Assembly (NCBI GenBank): GCA_020698575.1
Contig: CM036252.1
Location: 3,116,915-3,180,914, forward strand
Source of the DNA: Bostrychus sinensis
Lineage: Eukaryota > Chordata > Actinopteri > Gobiiformes > Eleotridae
Reading direction: 5' to 3'
Length of the DNA: 64,000 nt
The notes below the pieces were generated by a model, which was not told where the DNA came from, did not search any database, and saw nothing but the letters and a program-made list of their open reading frames with translations. The translations under genes and the position numbers were made by a program. Within the stretch, counting starts at the first letter, position 1. Every line of letters begins with the position of its first letter. Of this stretch, positions 40,578-52,138 are shown piece by piece.

Positions 40578-43500
40578 ATTATTAGAGACATGGTTGAATA
40601 AGTCTGTTTCAGATAAAGATATCTTTATAACCGGCTACAATGTCTTTCGTTGTGACCGTCCTAAAAAAGGAGGAGGTGCGGCAATCTACATAAAAAACAA
40701 CTTTCATGTTACTCTCATTACCTCTCTGTCCATTCCAAAACAATTTGAATTTCTTGCTTTAAATCTTGAATTCTCTGGGGGTCAGCCCCTCACAATAATG
40801 GCTTGTTACAGACCTCCCTCAGCCTGCAGTGAGGCCCTCACCTCACTGTATAATCAGGTTGTTGGATTAAATTCGACAGAGCTTGTTCTGGTGGGTGATT
40901 TGAACCTTGACTGGTTGTCTGCATCTTCTGATGCTCTAAAGTCTACTTGTGATTCGTTAAACCTCACCCAATTAATTGACAGTCCCACTCGGCCAAACAT
41001 TAAATGCCCTTCTAGATCAACTCTAATTGACCTAATCATGACTAATACCCCGCATAAGTACACTGACATTGGGTTCTTTGCAAATGATTTGAGTGATCAC
41101 TGTGCTATTGGTACTGTCAGAAACATCAAACTACCTAAATCAAAGCCTTATATTCTGATCAAAAGAGATTTAAAGCATTTTAATGAGCAAGCTTTTATTC
41201 ATGATTTATCTAATTTTAAATGGTGTAGGGTCTCTCTTTTTGATAATGTAGACTTAGCATGGCAATTTTTCTATGATGAATTTTTAAGTTTAATTAACAA
41301 ACATGCACCCTTCCGTAAATTTAGGGTGAAAAGGCGCAATAACCCCTGGTTCTCTTCAGAAATTGGTAACCTTCTCAAAGAAAGGGATGTTGCCTGGGCC
41401 AAAGCAAGGAAAAATAAGACAGAGGTTGAATGGCTTTCTTTTCATCACTTGCGAAATAAATGTACCTCTGTTATTAAGAGAGCAAAGTCAGACTTTTACC
41501 TCTCTGAAATGTCAAAACATTTTAACAACCCAAAGAAGTTCTGGAAGGTAGTGAAATCTACCTCAGACTCTGCAACATCAACTGAATTACCTAACTATCT
41601 AGTCAAAGACGGTAAAAAACTCACAGATAAATCAAAATTGTTAGATTTTTTTAACAAACATTTTATTTCTGCTGGCCTCTTATTTGACTCCTTAAACCCT
41701 GATTCTACTGGGAAGAGGTTAAATTGTGAGGCTCTGAACACGAGCAGTGGTTCTTATCTTTGCACCGTCAGTTTTAATTTCTCTCCTGTGTCTTCCTCTG
41801 AAGTTCTCAGGGAGCTGAAAAAGCTGGACACCAAAAAGGCCCCTGGTCCTGATAAGCTTGACCCCTTTTACCTGAAACTGGCTGCTGAGTTCATAGCTGA
41901 GCCACGAGCCCATATTTTCAACTTAAGTCTAAAAAGTACTAAAATTCCTAAAGTCTGGAAGTCGGCTTTTGTACTTCCTCTTTTAAAAGGAGGCGAACCC
42001 ACAGAGGTAAACAATTATGGGCCTATCTCTAAACTTTGTGTCCTGGCCAAAATTCTTGAGAAGTTCGTCAGTGACCAACTGAAGGTGTTTTTAGACTCAA
42101 ATTGTATTTTAACAAATTTACAGTCGGGTTTTAGAAAGAAACACAGTACGGTTACTGCTGCTCTGAAGGTTTTAAATGATCTTATTCAAGCTCTCGATTT
42201 TAAGAAATATTGTGTTGCCCTTTTTATCGATCTGTCTAAGGCATTCGATACAGTCGATCACACGCTTTTAATTGATATTTTGAAACAACATGGCATCTCA
42301 AACCAAGCCACCACTTGGTTTGCTAACTACCTGTCTAACAGAACACAGTGCGTCCAAATGGCTGGGTTCACTTCCTCTTTTCTTGAGGTGTGTAAAGGAG
42401 TGCCTCAGGGCTCAATCTTAGGCCCCCTTTTATTTTCCATCTATATTAATAATCTGTGTGTCGACCTGTCAAATGCCATGTATCACTTGTATGCAGATGA
42501 TACTGTACTCTACTGTTGCTCCGCCTCAATTACTCAGGCTGTAGATTTCTTGCAGTCGGCCTTTTCCGTTGTTCAGTCTCGTTTGCGTTCACTGAAATTG
42601 GTGTTAAATGCTGAGAAAACTAAAGTCATGGTATTCTCACATAGATGTGAGTTACCAGAGAATATTCCAGCGATACAAACTGCCCAAGGTAAATCCATAG
42701 AAGTAGTTTCAAGCTATAAATACCTTGGATTTTTGTTAGATCAGGACTTGTCCTTCCAGGCACATATTGCAAATTTGGTTAAACTGAGGGTAAAGCTTGG
42801 ATTCTATTATAGAAACAAATCCTGCTTCTCCCTCAGAGCTCGTAAGCTTCTGGTATCTGCGACCTTTTTACCTTTGTTGGATTATGGTGATGTTCTGTTT
42901 ATGAATGCCTCGACTAAATGCCTCCAGTCTGTAAATACTGTGGTCAGGGTTAGGGTTAGGGCTGTGGTCGTCTCACTCATCACTGTGAACTGTACGCCAC
43001 AGAGGAGTGGCCTTCATTGTCGGTGCGAAGGTTCAGTCACTGGGTGACCCTGATTTATAAGACTCTTCTTGGCTTTGTCCCAACTTATTTAAGCACTCTC
43101 CTACAAAGGACAAGAAATCATTATGCTCTGCGTTCATGTGACATTTATCATTTGTTTGTCCCCCGTGTTAGGACTGATTTGGGGAAACGAGCTTTTAGTT
43201 ACGCTGCCTCTTCTGCCTGGAAAACTCTACAGACTGAGCTGAAACTGTCTAATCTTATTCCTCTCAGTGCTTTTTGTACTCTTTTAAAAACCAAACAACA
43301 AGAGTCCCAGTGCTTGTGTTTCTAATTTGTTACTCCTGTAGTTCTTAACTATTGCACTTTTAAATGTCTGGCTTATGTATTGTTTTTTATTTATTTTTTT
43401 TTCTTTTCTTTTTATAATTTTCTTTTTATTGACTTTTTTTTATCTGTCTATTTGTTAAATTGGTATAAATTTGACGTGTGCTGCTGACCTCTTGGCCAGG

Positions 43501-43582
43501 TCGCCCTTGTAAAAGAGATCTTGATCTCAATGATCAATTGAATTGAATTATCTGGTTAAATAAAGGTTAATAAATAAAATAA
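40575..43582 (+). mobile_element. L2/Maui-type LINE, 5'-truncated, nearly intact ORF2
   Basis: The frame opens LLETWLNKSVSDKDIFITGY and continues to about 42935. Endonuclease motifs seen: GDLNLDW and LSDHCAI. Reverse transcriptase motifs: ALFIDLSKAFDTVDH (near 42219), GVPQGSILGP (near 42397) and LYADDT (42487-42504), all with catalytic aspartates. The first part of the endonuclease is missing. Near 42940-42965 coding sequence is replaced by CAGGGTTAGGGTTAGGGC and the frame shifts. The C-terminal part (HHCELYATEEWPSLSVRR to CLCF stop at 43325) continues in another frame. The 3' end (GCCCTTGTAAAAGAGATCTT to GGTTAAATAAAGGTTAATAA) is of the L2/Maui kind. A non-LTR retrotransposon, not a host gene. 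Confidence 0.85.
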
Positions 43583-43810
43583 ATAAATTATACTATCTAC
43601 TTTTATTAACCTCTTTCTGACTTAATTATTGATATCAAAAACATTTTTTTATGATTTCAACTCTTTAAATGCCAGTTTTTTTGTGATGATGGCATTGTGT
43701 TTGTCAGTGAAAAAAAAATAAATGTATTGATTTGAAAATGTTGTGCTGCATTATTACAGCCTGGGGCAACAACACTGACATTGATGCATTATTAGTTTTA
43801 GTGTCAGATT
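43583..43810. other. AT-rich spacer
   Basis: Short AT-rich DNA between two mobile elements; nothing recognised. Confidence 0.4.
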
Positions 43811-44544
43811 ACCGTATTTTCTGGAATATAAGCCGCACTTTTTTCCATCGTCTGTCTCGGGGTGTGACGTATACTCAGGTGTGACTTATATATTAAAATA
43901 TTTCAGGTGTTGGTTAGAGGGCGCTCTAGGCTTGTGTCCCAGCATCTGCTGCACCTGTACCACTGACAATTTAAAATGTAAACATTAGCACTAACAACTT
44001 AGGCTATAAAGACAACTGAGAAAGAGCGGAATAATTGGAAATGGAACTGATGCTGAGTCTGACGACAGCCACGCAGAGGAGGAAGCGGCGCTTCGTCTAC
44101 CTCCGGAGTTGGCGGAGTTGTTCAGAAGCGACACCGAGGATGAAGAATTTAAAGGATTTAGCGATTAGGAGTGAGATGGTGAGTTTGGTGAACTTGTTAT
44201 ATTATGTTCTTTATGCTATAGTTATGTGAATAACTGTTAATATATTACGTTAACATACGAGACACCTATTCAGTTCGTTGTTTATGCTTCATGTAGCTGA
44301 ATAACCATCAATGTGTTACGTTAGCATAGCGCACACCTATTCAGCTGTTGTTCTCTATTCTATTATTACTATAACTTGCCTTTCAACATGAAATGTCTGT
44401 TCTTGGTGTCGGATTTTGTAAAATAAATTTCCCCCCAAAAATGTGACGTTACGTTACGTACTATACGTTTTTTCTTCTTCATTATGCATTTTTTGGCGAG
44501 TGTGACTTATACTCTGGAGCCACTCATAGTCCGGAAAATACAGT
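43811..44544. mobile_element. DNA transposon remnant with CCGTATTTTC inverted ends
   Basis: Left end ACCGTATTTTCTGGAATATA, right end reversed ACTGTATTTTCCGGACTATG; the subterminal GTGACTTATACTC motif is also mirrored. The interior has one acidic open stretch (ESDDSHAEEEAALRLPPELA, near 44055-44115) that may be a transposase N-terminal remnant. No intact transposase. Confidence 0.7.
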
Positions 44545-45284
44545 GCTCACATTTAGACCATTTTCATTTTGTAACTATTCAAATATTATAATTTTTTATT
44601 ACAAGCTGCTTTGTATTTCCTGACAGAAAACATGATGAAATATGATGAGATGATGTTTCTGTCTTCTGAAGATCTGGTGGCATCATCCCATAAACCTGAG
44701 CTCTAAAGGGTTAAAATCACAATAAAATTATAAATATTTGGTATAAATATTTAGCACACATGTGGAATATGAATATGTCAGTGAAAGCTGAGCTGGAAAT
44801 AGGAACAACATATAAAAAGACACAATCTCTCCAAAACACAGGCCGTTTGCTGAACACAGGCAAAATCATCAAAACATAAAACATAAAAAAGTATCAAATG
44901 TGCACAACGGTCTCAGGAAGAGACATCACTTCACTCTCTACTGCTCACTAATATTATATTTATTTTATTATTCACCAAAAAAGAGAAAAACACATCATAT
45001 ACAACGCCTCACAGAGACCACACCAATCTTACTTTCAGTCAAAATGACTTACATTTAAAGATCTTTCTGCCACGATAATGTTCAAAACAAAACACAACTT
45101 GTTACCAGGCAGGATCCAGAAAGCGTTCACTGAGCAGAGGAGGAATAAACTGTTTCCTGCTGTGTCAGCGATGAAACGATGAAACGATGAAACGATGCAG
45201 GTGGAGGTGGAGGTGTGTGTGGGGGAGAGCTCAAAGCAGCGTTCACAGTACACGATGGGTTTTATTCCATTTCATTCCATTGAA
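44545..45284. other. Intergenic stretch, no gene seen
   Basis: AT-rich. A GATGAAACGATGAAAC triplet repeat lies near 45170-45195. No exon is supported on either strand. Confidence 0.35.
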
Positions 45285-46125
45285 ACAAACACCAGTTCAC
45301 AAACCATAGACCTGTGTCATTACTCCCACAATTCTCCAAAGTTGTAGACAAACTCTTCATCATCAGGCCGGATACATTTTTATTCATTAAAGTTAGTTTT
45401 ATTTGCTGATGGCACCAGCGCTTTTTGTTCTGGACGTGACCTTCAGCTGTTCGTTCAGGAAATAAACACAGAATTAGGAAAAATGAAACTATGGTTTGAT
45501 AAAAATAAATTATCACAAATCATATCAATATCAAATTAATATTGTTTGGAAAGAGTAGAAGTAATGTAGAAATTAAAATAAAGCTGAATGGGGTAAATAT
45601 TATCAGCTGGAAATCACATATTAATCCTTTTCAAAGTAAAGTTTCAAGAAGTATAGCAGTATTAAATAAAGCAAAACATGTTCTCGATCACAAATCACCA
45701 TTCAGTCTTTACTGTTCACTAATTCTGCCATATTTCAGTGATTGTGCAGAAGTTTGAGGTAAAATTATAATAGAACAATACATTCATTAGTTCTCCTTCA
45801 TAAGAAACCACACTAACACATTGTTCTTGCAGTCTAAATTACTAAAATTCAAAGAACTTGTAGAGTTACAGACAGTACTAATAATATTTAAGGCAATTTA
45901 CAAACAATTTACTGTCTGATAAAAGTTGTTCACTGAGAGAGGAGGAGGAAATAATCTGAGAGGAAAATTTCAGTTTAAAGTGCTGCAGACTCAGAGGAAA
46001 GGTTTTAGGGAAAGTGTGGAAGAGTTTGAAAGTGGAGCTGAGGGAAAGTCCAAACATGAAACATTAAAAAACAAAAAACAGTTTAAAGAAATGATTTTCC
46101 AAAGGCATAAAGAAGGTTGACGGGT
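45285..46125 (+). mobile_element. Degenerate LINE reverse-transcriptase fragment
   Basis: Reading across frames gives NHRPVSLLPQFSKVVDKLF, then LFADGTSAFCSGRDLQLFVQ with ADGT for the catalytic ADDT. It continues KIKLNGVNIISWKSH, then VSRSIAVLNKAKHVLDHKS, then FTERGGGNNLRGKFQFKVLQ. Many stops, frame shifts and an internal deletion. A fish non-LTR element distinct from the one at 40575. Confidence 0.75.
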
Positions 46126-46261
46126 ATTAATTTGGGATTTGTGGTTAACGTTATCATTCTAAAATGTAGTTTGTGTAGAAAAAGTTGATTGTTTGTTTGT
46201 TAATTAAGAACTCATGATTGAGAATTAATAGGAAGCAGATAAATGGACTTTTGCTTCTTTG

Positions 46262-47600
46262 GAAGAGAAAAGAATAACTTTATTGTCATTGTACATAATA
46301 CAACAAAATTTAGTGCAATCCTCCTCCAGTGCAAGTGCAAATAAATGAATAAATAAATGAATTAATAAAATAAAATCAATAAAAACAATAAAAACAACAA
46401 ATAAATAAATGAAGATAAAAGTGCAACGTTGAAAACACGCACACATCCATACTCAAGTTATTTCATGGATTCCTAATATACTGCACAAAGGAGTGAAAAT
46501 ATAGCATTAAAAAGGCACTCAAGTTCCTGCAGCATTTAAAACCGTGACAGCTCTTGGATAAAAAACAGTTTTTAGTTTGTTTGTCCTTGCTTTAAAAGTC
46601 CTGTATCTTCTGCCTGAGGGCAACAGTGCAACCAATGAATGTCCGGGGTGGGATGGGTCCCGTAAAATATTTAATGCTTTTTTCAGACAGTGGGAACTGT
46701 AGAGTTCTTCCAAAGATGGGAGATGGCGGCCAATAATCTTCTGGGCTGTGGTGGTGACCTCTGGAGCACTTTCCTGTCCGCAACTGTGCAGCTGGAAAAC
46801 CAGGCACAGACACAGTTTGTCAAAATGCTCTCAATGGAGCAGCGGTAGAAGGACACCAGCAGTTTCTCACCCAGGTTGTTCTTCTTTAAGAGTCTGAGAA
46901 AGTACATTTTCTGCTGGGCCTTCTTCACCAGAGCAGTGGTGTTAGCGCTCCAGGTCAGGTCCTCCTGTATGGTAACACCCAGAAACGTGAAGGCAGTCAC
47001 CCTTTCCACACAGTCCCCACCGATGAACAGGGGCTGAATGTCTGTTTTTTTCCTCCTATAATCCACTGTCAGTTCCTTGGTCTTGGTGGTGTTCAGGACC
47101 AGGTTGTTGTCCCCACACCAGACACAGAGCCGCTCCGCCTCGTCCCGATAGGCGGACTCATCCTCTCCGGAGATGAGCCCCACCACAGTGGTATCATCAG
47201 CAAACTTGATGATAGTGTTGCTGGTGTGGGTGGAGGTGCAGTCGTGGGTGTAGAGGGTGTAAGCAGGTTGGACATCAGTCTGTGGGGGAGGATAGTGTTA
47301 AAAGTGGAGCTGAAGTCTACAAAGAGCAGCCTCGCGTAGCTCCCTGACTGCTCCAGGTGGGACAGAGCAGTGTGGAGCGTCCTCTGTGGATCTGTTTGTC
47401 CTGTATGCAAACTGATGACTGTCCAATGTAGGTGGGAGGCAGGAAATAATATGACTAATATGACTGACTACATACCAGTTTTTCAAAGCACTTCATGATG
47501 ACCGGGGTGAGTGCGACTGGTCTGTAGTCAGAGTGGTGGGATTTTAATAAGTTTGTGCTTCTTCCCACTCTTTGTCAGGCAGACTGTGCATGGCATGTTT
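46262..47600 (-). mobile_element. LINE reverse-transcriptase fragment with internal deletion
   Basis: On the minus strand: HSDYRPVALTPVIMKCFEKL, then SHQFAYRTNRSTEDA, then LFVDFSSTFNTILPHRLMS. Then a jump into THDCTSTHTSNTIIKFADDT, VVGLISGEDESAYRDE and FLGVTIQEDLTWSANTTALV. Motif A and motif C are present but the sequence between them, including motif B, is deleted with a frame change. 5'-truncated; the 3' end is near 46265 with AAATAAATAAATG runs upstream. Jockey/CR1-like group (Rex or L2 kin) by wording. Confidence 0.8.
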
Positions 47601-47745
47601 TTGCATCAGTCACTCCTTCCTCTGGAATCAAAGCTGAATCCACAAAGACCAGAGTCGTTCTTTGTAAACAGCAGAAAGCACTGAGTTGGTAAACGAGGGC
47701 TGTGGTGTTGTCAGAGAAAGGTGTGCGGTGTCCAGGAGTCATTTT

Positions 47746-47873
47746 TCACAGATTCTCTTCTTCCTGGGGAACAGCCTGACCCTTATTGCGGCGCCACCAA
47801 TAAAAACCAGCAGCAGCAATGACCACAACAATGACCACAACAGCAGTAGTAAGTGCTCTCCAGGCCTCTGCAC
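47746..47873 (-). CDS. V-set gene 2 exon 3 (transmembrane helix and tail)
   Basis: Acceptor CTGTTCTCTGCAG. In phase 1 it reads 41 codons to TGA: AEAWRALTTAVVVIVVVIA, then AAGFYWWRRNKGQAVPQEEE and NL. Classic type I membrane anchor with a short acidic tail. Confidence 0.8.
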
Positions 47874-48892
47874 CTGCAGAGAACAGAGAACAGTGTTCAG
47901 GTCAGAAACCATGTTTGAACACAGTAACTCCTCAGTATACTTTTATCAAACATATTTCAAATAGCCTACCTAAAATCACACTTTGCATAAAGTTTGACTT
48001 AAGTGTGTTTGAAATAAATACCATGCGACTGGTTTGCTGTGGTAACTCCAAATAACAAAGGGAGACAATATCGTATTGTATTTTATCGTATATATTCATG
48101 TATTGACAAATATTTTAATAGTATAGTTTTAATACACTGTAAAAACAATCAAAGTATTACTCAATTATACAGATGAAATATACCAAAGTTATATTTAAGT
48201 GTGTATTAATGTTGTGCTAAAAAAGCACAGTCAAGTACTAAACTGTACTTAAGTGTGACTGATGATATATCAGCAGTGTACTAAGTTTGATAATAGTAAC
48301 TGATACCAGCGCACTTTGTACTAAATGTGCTTAAAAGTAGTAAAGTTTAGTTTATTTTTACCTGGGAACATTTGCTCTGCTGCTGGAGCCTCACCTGGTG
48401 GATTGACCTTCAGGGTGACACATGTGAGCAGTTTCTCAGTGCTGCCGCTCGTGTTGTTCCTGAAGTACCCATAGCAGTAGTACGTCCCAGAGTCACTCTC
48501 ACTGACGTTCCTCACAGTCACAGACAGGTCTCCAGTGGCCGTCATGTTAGGGTCCAGCTTCACTCTGCCTCTGAACTCTGAGCTCTGGTGGGTAATATCT
48601 GGTTTTCCATTTTTATAGAAGAACACATAATCAGAGGAGTTCTGAGAGGAATACCATCTGACTCCTGTGGGGTTGACTCCAGGCTCCAGAGGCATGTGAC
48701 AGCTCAGAGTGGCGTTCTCTCCTGACTGGACCGGGAGAGGGGGTCCATCTGAAACACACAAACAGGACAAGGGTTAACTCCACATCGTCTCCTAAGAAGC
48801 TGAGAGGACGTCTGTCTCACTGCATTTCCCACCAACTTTTCAGCTCAAGGTCCACTCGACAAATCCAACAAACAACAAACAACACACAGTAT

Positions 48893-48932
<40 letters not shown>

Positions 48933-50632
48933 GAAAAAAGACACAGAGGATGCACTAAAACTGTTCTCAGCTAAAGCGAGAACAAAGAACTGTCACCTTT
49001 TTAGAGAGAGCCTCGGGTATTTATGTTGGTGTTTCTCTTTCAGAATTAAAAGTATGTTCTCTAAAAATGTATTTTTAGTAAATGTAAAATGCCATCCACA
49101 CAGGACAAAGCCAGAGGTCAGGCTCGTTCCCTCAACACAGAGACAGAAGAAAAGTCAGGGAACATTTGCCTTCAGATTGTTTTGTTCTGCTTTAAAGTAG
49201 TCATTTAGTTCTTTATTTGTATAATATTAAAGCAGAACATTTAAACTAAATATTTATAATAATCAGGGGCAGATATCGTATGAACTGATTAGAGATATTA
49301 ATTAGAGACTGAACTAAAGCTCTAACTTTCTCAGAGACAGTGAGTGAACGATCACATCAGAAATCTTATTTACAATGAAAGATTGATGTAAAACAGAAAC
49401 AGTGGCAGTAGATTTGCTCTGACTCTGACACGTCCTGTTCATAATTTAATAAAAATATATTTACTTATATTTATATAAAGCTACACATCACTGTCTGTGT
49501 TATAATCACTTTTATAAGGCATTAATAACACTAGAGACCAGGCTAATGCTCTGACAGCTGGCACTCTGAAATAAAATGACTTCATAATCTTTTATACTGA
49601 TTATTGTTGGTCTTCTGTGCAGAGTTGCACATTTCAAAGACGTCCACAGTGTCTTTGTCCAGCGGAGGACGACTGCCTGCGGTTGTTCACCTGGGGGCCT
49701 CTCAGGGCCCAGACTGTGGCCCCTAAACCCATCAGCAGACACACATCTGTGTAAACACTCAAGTAAGGAGCAGTAAAGTCTGATTTATAAATGATAAGAG
49801 ACAGTATCACAGACTGCTGCCACTAATAACTGAGTTATGTGTTTTTATTTAAACATTTTAAACCAAAACTTTCCAAATTAAGTAATAATACTTTATAAAT
49901 TCATAAATGACTAAAACACTGTATTTATTTTGTATTTTCTTCTCTGGATGAACTCCCAAAGTCATGATACCTCAGCGCTGACAAAGCAGGCTGTAAACTT
50001 AATATAATTAAAACTTAAAATGTTCTTTTCATATGAACATAGTCTGTCCATGTCACTGATGACAGAAACAAAAATTAGAGATGCTTCACTTCTGTAAATT
50101 TGATTTTATCCAGTTTTGTAAAACAAGATGGTGGTCTTCAACAAAACTCACAAAGAGGTTTTGTTTGAGGCCTTACCAAGACAAAAGCAGCCCCAGGTGG
50201 AACAATAACACTTCAGTGGTACATGTGGGTCGTTAGTTTAAACTTTTATTGTAATATTGCCGCGTGTGCCTTTGGGGGCGAGGTCCTGCATCCGGCTGTG
50301 CACAGGCTAACGATGTAAACAGACTCAGAAGCTGAAGTTCAAGTTTATGCTACATGCTAACACTCGTTATTCTTTTGTATTTAACTTTTTGACAGAAAAC
50401 TCAGCTGAAACTCGGCTTTAGTCTCTTTCTCAATAAAAACAGTAACCAAAGAGAGCGCAGTCTTGTATCACAGAGTTGGCTTCGGGGGTTAGCATTTATC
50501 ATCGAAGCTAAAGCATGTTCCAACCTGCGTTTACTACAAACTACACAGACCGACACACTCACACACACACCTACCTGTCAAAACAGCTTCCCGCTGCTGA
50601 CAGATAACCCCAAATATAAGGATATAAAACAT
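47746..50632 (-). CDS. V-set gene 2: V-set Ig membrane protein, 3 exons, 179 aa (or 190)
   Basis: Exons 50632-50575, 48748-48395 (or to 48362) and 47873-47746, all phase 1. The signal peptide is residues 1-19 (MFYILIFGVICQQREAVLT). The V-set domain (20-137) has C36, W51, DSGTYYC ending at C111 and an extra C129 in the G strand; glycosylation sites are N31, N56, N87, N100, N117/118. The membrane helix is about 144-164 (Val/Ile/Ala rich, ending FYWW), then RRNK and an acidic 12-residue tail without tyrosine. Family resemblance is to fish CD276/butyrophilin-like V-sets. Two possible donors for exon 2 give forms differing by 11 stalk residues. Cell-surface recognition is inferred. Confidence 0.75.
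47935..48360. mobile_element. AT-rich MITE in V-set gene 2 intron 2
   Basis: Contains AATCACACTTTGCATAAAGT and TTAAGTGTGTTTGA, both repeated at 51320-51370, plus CACAGTCAAGTACTAAACTG. A related but rearranged copy fills 51140-51860. It runs up to the alternative exon 2 donor, so the 3' part of the stalk extension lies next to transposon sequence. Confidence 0.6.
48395..48748 (-). CDS. V-set gene 2 exon 2 (V-set Ig domain)
   Basis: Acceptor TTTGTGTGTTTCAG, preferred donor CCACCAG|GTGAGGCT. Encodes GPPLPVQSGENATLSC to SESDSGTYYCYGYFRNNTSG and ends VNPPG. A second in-phase donor 33 bases on (TTCCCAG|GTAAAAA, exon end 48362) would add EAPAAEQMFPG. Confidence 0.85.
48754..49138. repeat. Segmental duplication, copy 1 (in V-set gene 2 intron 1)
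   Basis: Starts six bases upstream of the exon 2 start in gene sense (CACACAAACAGGACAAGG) and runs to GAGGTCAGGCTCGTTCCCT. Copy 2 is at 55904-57388 in the same orientation with an 1.1-kb insertion. Includes TATAAAG pentuplicate (48893-48930). Confidence 0.9.
49139..50574. other. Remainder of V-set gene 2 intron 1
   Basis: No further exon is seen on either strand. AT-rich unique-looking DNA. Confidence 0.45.
50575..50632 (-). CDS. V-set gene 2 exon 1 (signal peptide)
   Basis: ATG at 50632, 19 codons plus one base, donor GACAG|GTAGGTGT. Joining to exon 2 restores an Asp codon. Confidence 0.7.
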
Positions 50633-51140
50633 TTTAATCTTGGAGATTTTCTCCACGAAAAAGCCGGCGATATTAGTGTGGACGTTTTTTCTTTTTTTTT
50701 ATTAGCAAGGAAGTTACGTAGAAAGATTTCCGGGTCTACATAGCATAGCTCCTGCGCATAGCATTAGCTCTGAAACTCGACCAGAAACAACCAGATTTCT
50801 CTCTGCCCTGTGCTCAGTTTTTCCTCTTTTTTTCTAACTTCTGGAGTCGCGTGCAGCTGCCTGACTGCCGCACACCTTTGTTATTATTATTAAGAGAAAT
50901 ATAAAAAAGATATGCTTCACAGCGCGAAGGCAGCGTGTAGCCTAACTTAGCAGCCTGTAGGTTTACACATGTTTGGCAAGAGCAGGGTTGCCAGGTCTGA
51001 CAGTCAAAGAAAACCGTGGACTTGGCAACCGTGAGCGAGGGGGACCAGGCGTCCCTGTTTAACCGGGACAGTCCCTGCTTCACTAATGTGTCCCAGTTAT
51101 ATATCATTATACTGTTTACTTATATACTGTGTACTTATCA
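50633..51140. other. 5' flank of V-set gene 2
   Basis: No TATA box at a useful distance and no recognised regulatory motif. No exon seen. Confidence 0.35.
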
Positions 51141-51860
51141 TATCCCAGGTAAAAAAAGTACAAAATAATGTACTATAAAAGTACTTAATTGTAGCGCAGT
51201 AGTAGCACACTAAATTTTAGTGCACTACTGTTTTAAAAGTTCACTTATTTGTACTAATACTTAAATAGTAATTCACTGATATTAATTTAAAGTATACTTT
51301 TATCAAATATATTTAAAATAGACTACCTAAAATCACACTTTGCATAAAGTTTGATTTAAGTGTGTTTGACATAAATACATTAATATTTGCTAATATTAAA
51401 ATGTGCTATAAAAACATTTAACTTTAATTACATTTTTTTTAAAACACAATTTAAGTACAATATTTTAAAATATAATTACTAATGCTTATTTTAAAGAGAT
51501 TTTTGTGTACTTGTAAAAATATTTTTCCAGGTAAAAATAAAGTATATTAAAGTATTCTACAATTAAGCACATTTAGTACAAAAGTGTACTATTTTCAGAT
51601 ACTATTTTTGTATTTAGCATACTTCTGATTTATCATTAGCACAACTTAAGTCACTTAAGTATAGCTTAGGTTACTTGACTGTGCTTTTTTAGCACACCAT
51701 TAATACACACTTAAATATAACTATAGTATATTTCATTTGTATTGATTTTAATAATACTTAGATTCAATTTACAGTGTATTAAAACTATACTATTAAAATA
51801 CAGTAATATTGTATACAAAATGTATTAAAATATGTAAAGACTGTATATTATTTTCAGAGT
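51140..51860. mobile_element. AT-rich MITE related to 47935-48360
   Basis: Shares CACACTTTGCATAAAGTTTG and TGACTGTGCTTTTTTAGCAC (the latter inverted) with the intron 2 element. Rich in mirrored AAGTATA/TATACTT motifs; no coding capacity. Confidence 0.6.
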
Positions 51861-51941
51861 TGCCAGTGAGTACATTTGTACTACATTAGTTCTTTCTCAT
51901 TACCTGTGTTATAAATGATGATAAATATAACCAACAGCAGG

Positions 51942-52115
51942 TGCAGACAGTGGCGCAGTGGGATAAGCATTAACCCCACAACCTGAGGGCGGCAGGACCG
52001 AGTCGCACCTAAAACTGTCAACAGTGTCCAGGCACTGAGTGTAGCTATTGGTGACAGGAAGGGCATCTGACATAAAGTCACTGTGGCAACACTGAGTGCT
52101 TCTTACAGAAATATA
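51942..52115 (+). mobile_element. tRNA-derived SINE
   Basis: A-box-like TGGCGCAGTGGGATAAGCAT, then GGCGGCAGGACCGAGTC in the B-box place. The tail region GGTGACAGGAAGGGCATCTG is a common 3' wording in fish SINEs. Confidence 0.65.
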
Positions 52116-52138
52116 AAAAGGTTGTTTTCTCTTTACAG

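Noticed and set aside
42940..42965. True telomere or chromosome end
   Set aside because: Only about two and a half TTAGGG units, embedded in a LINE with homologous sequence continuing on both sides.
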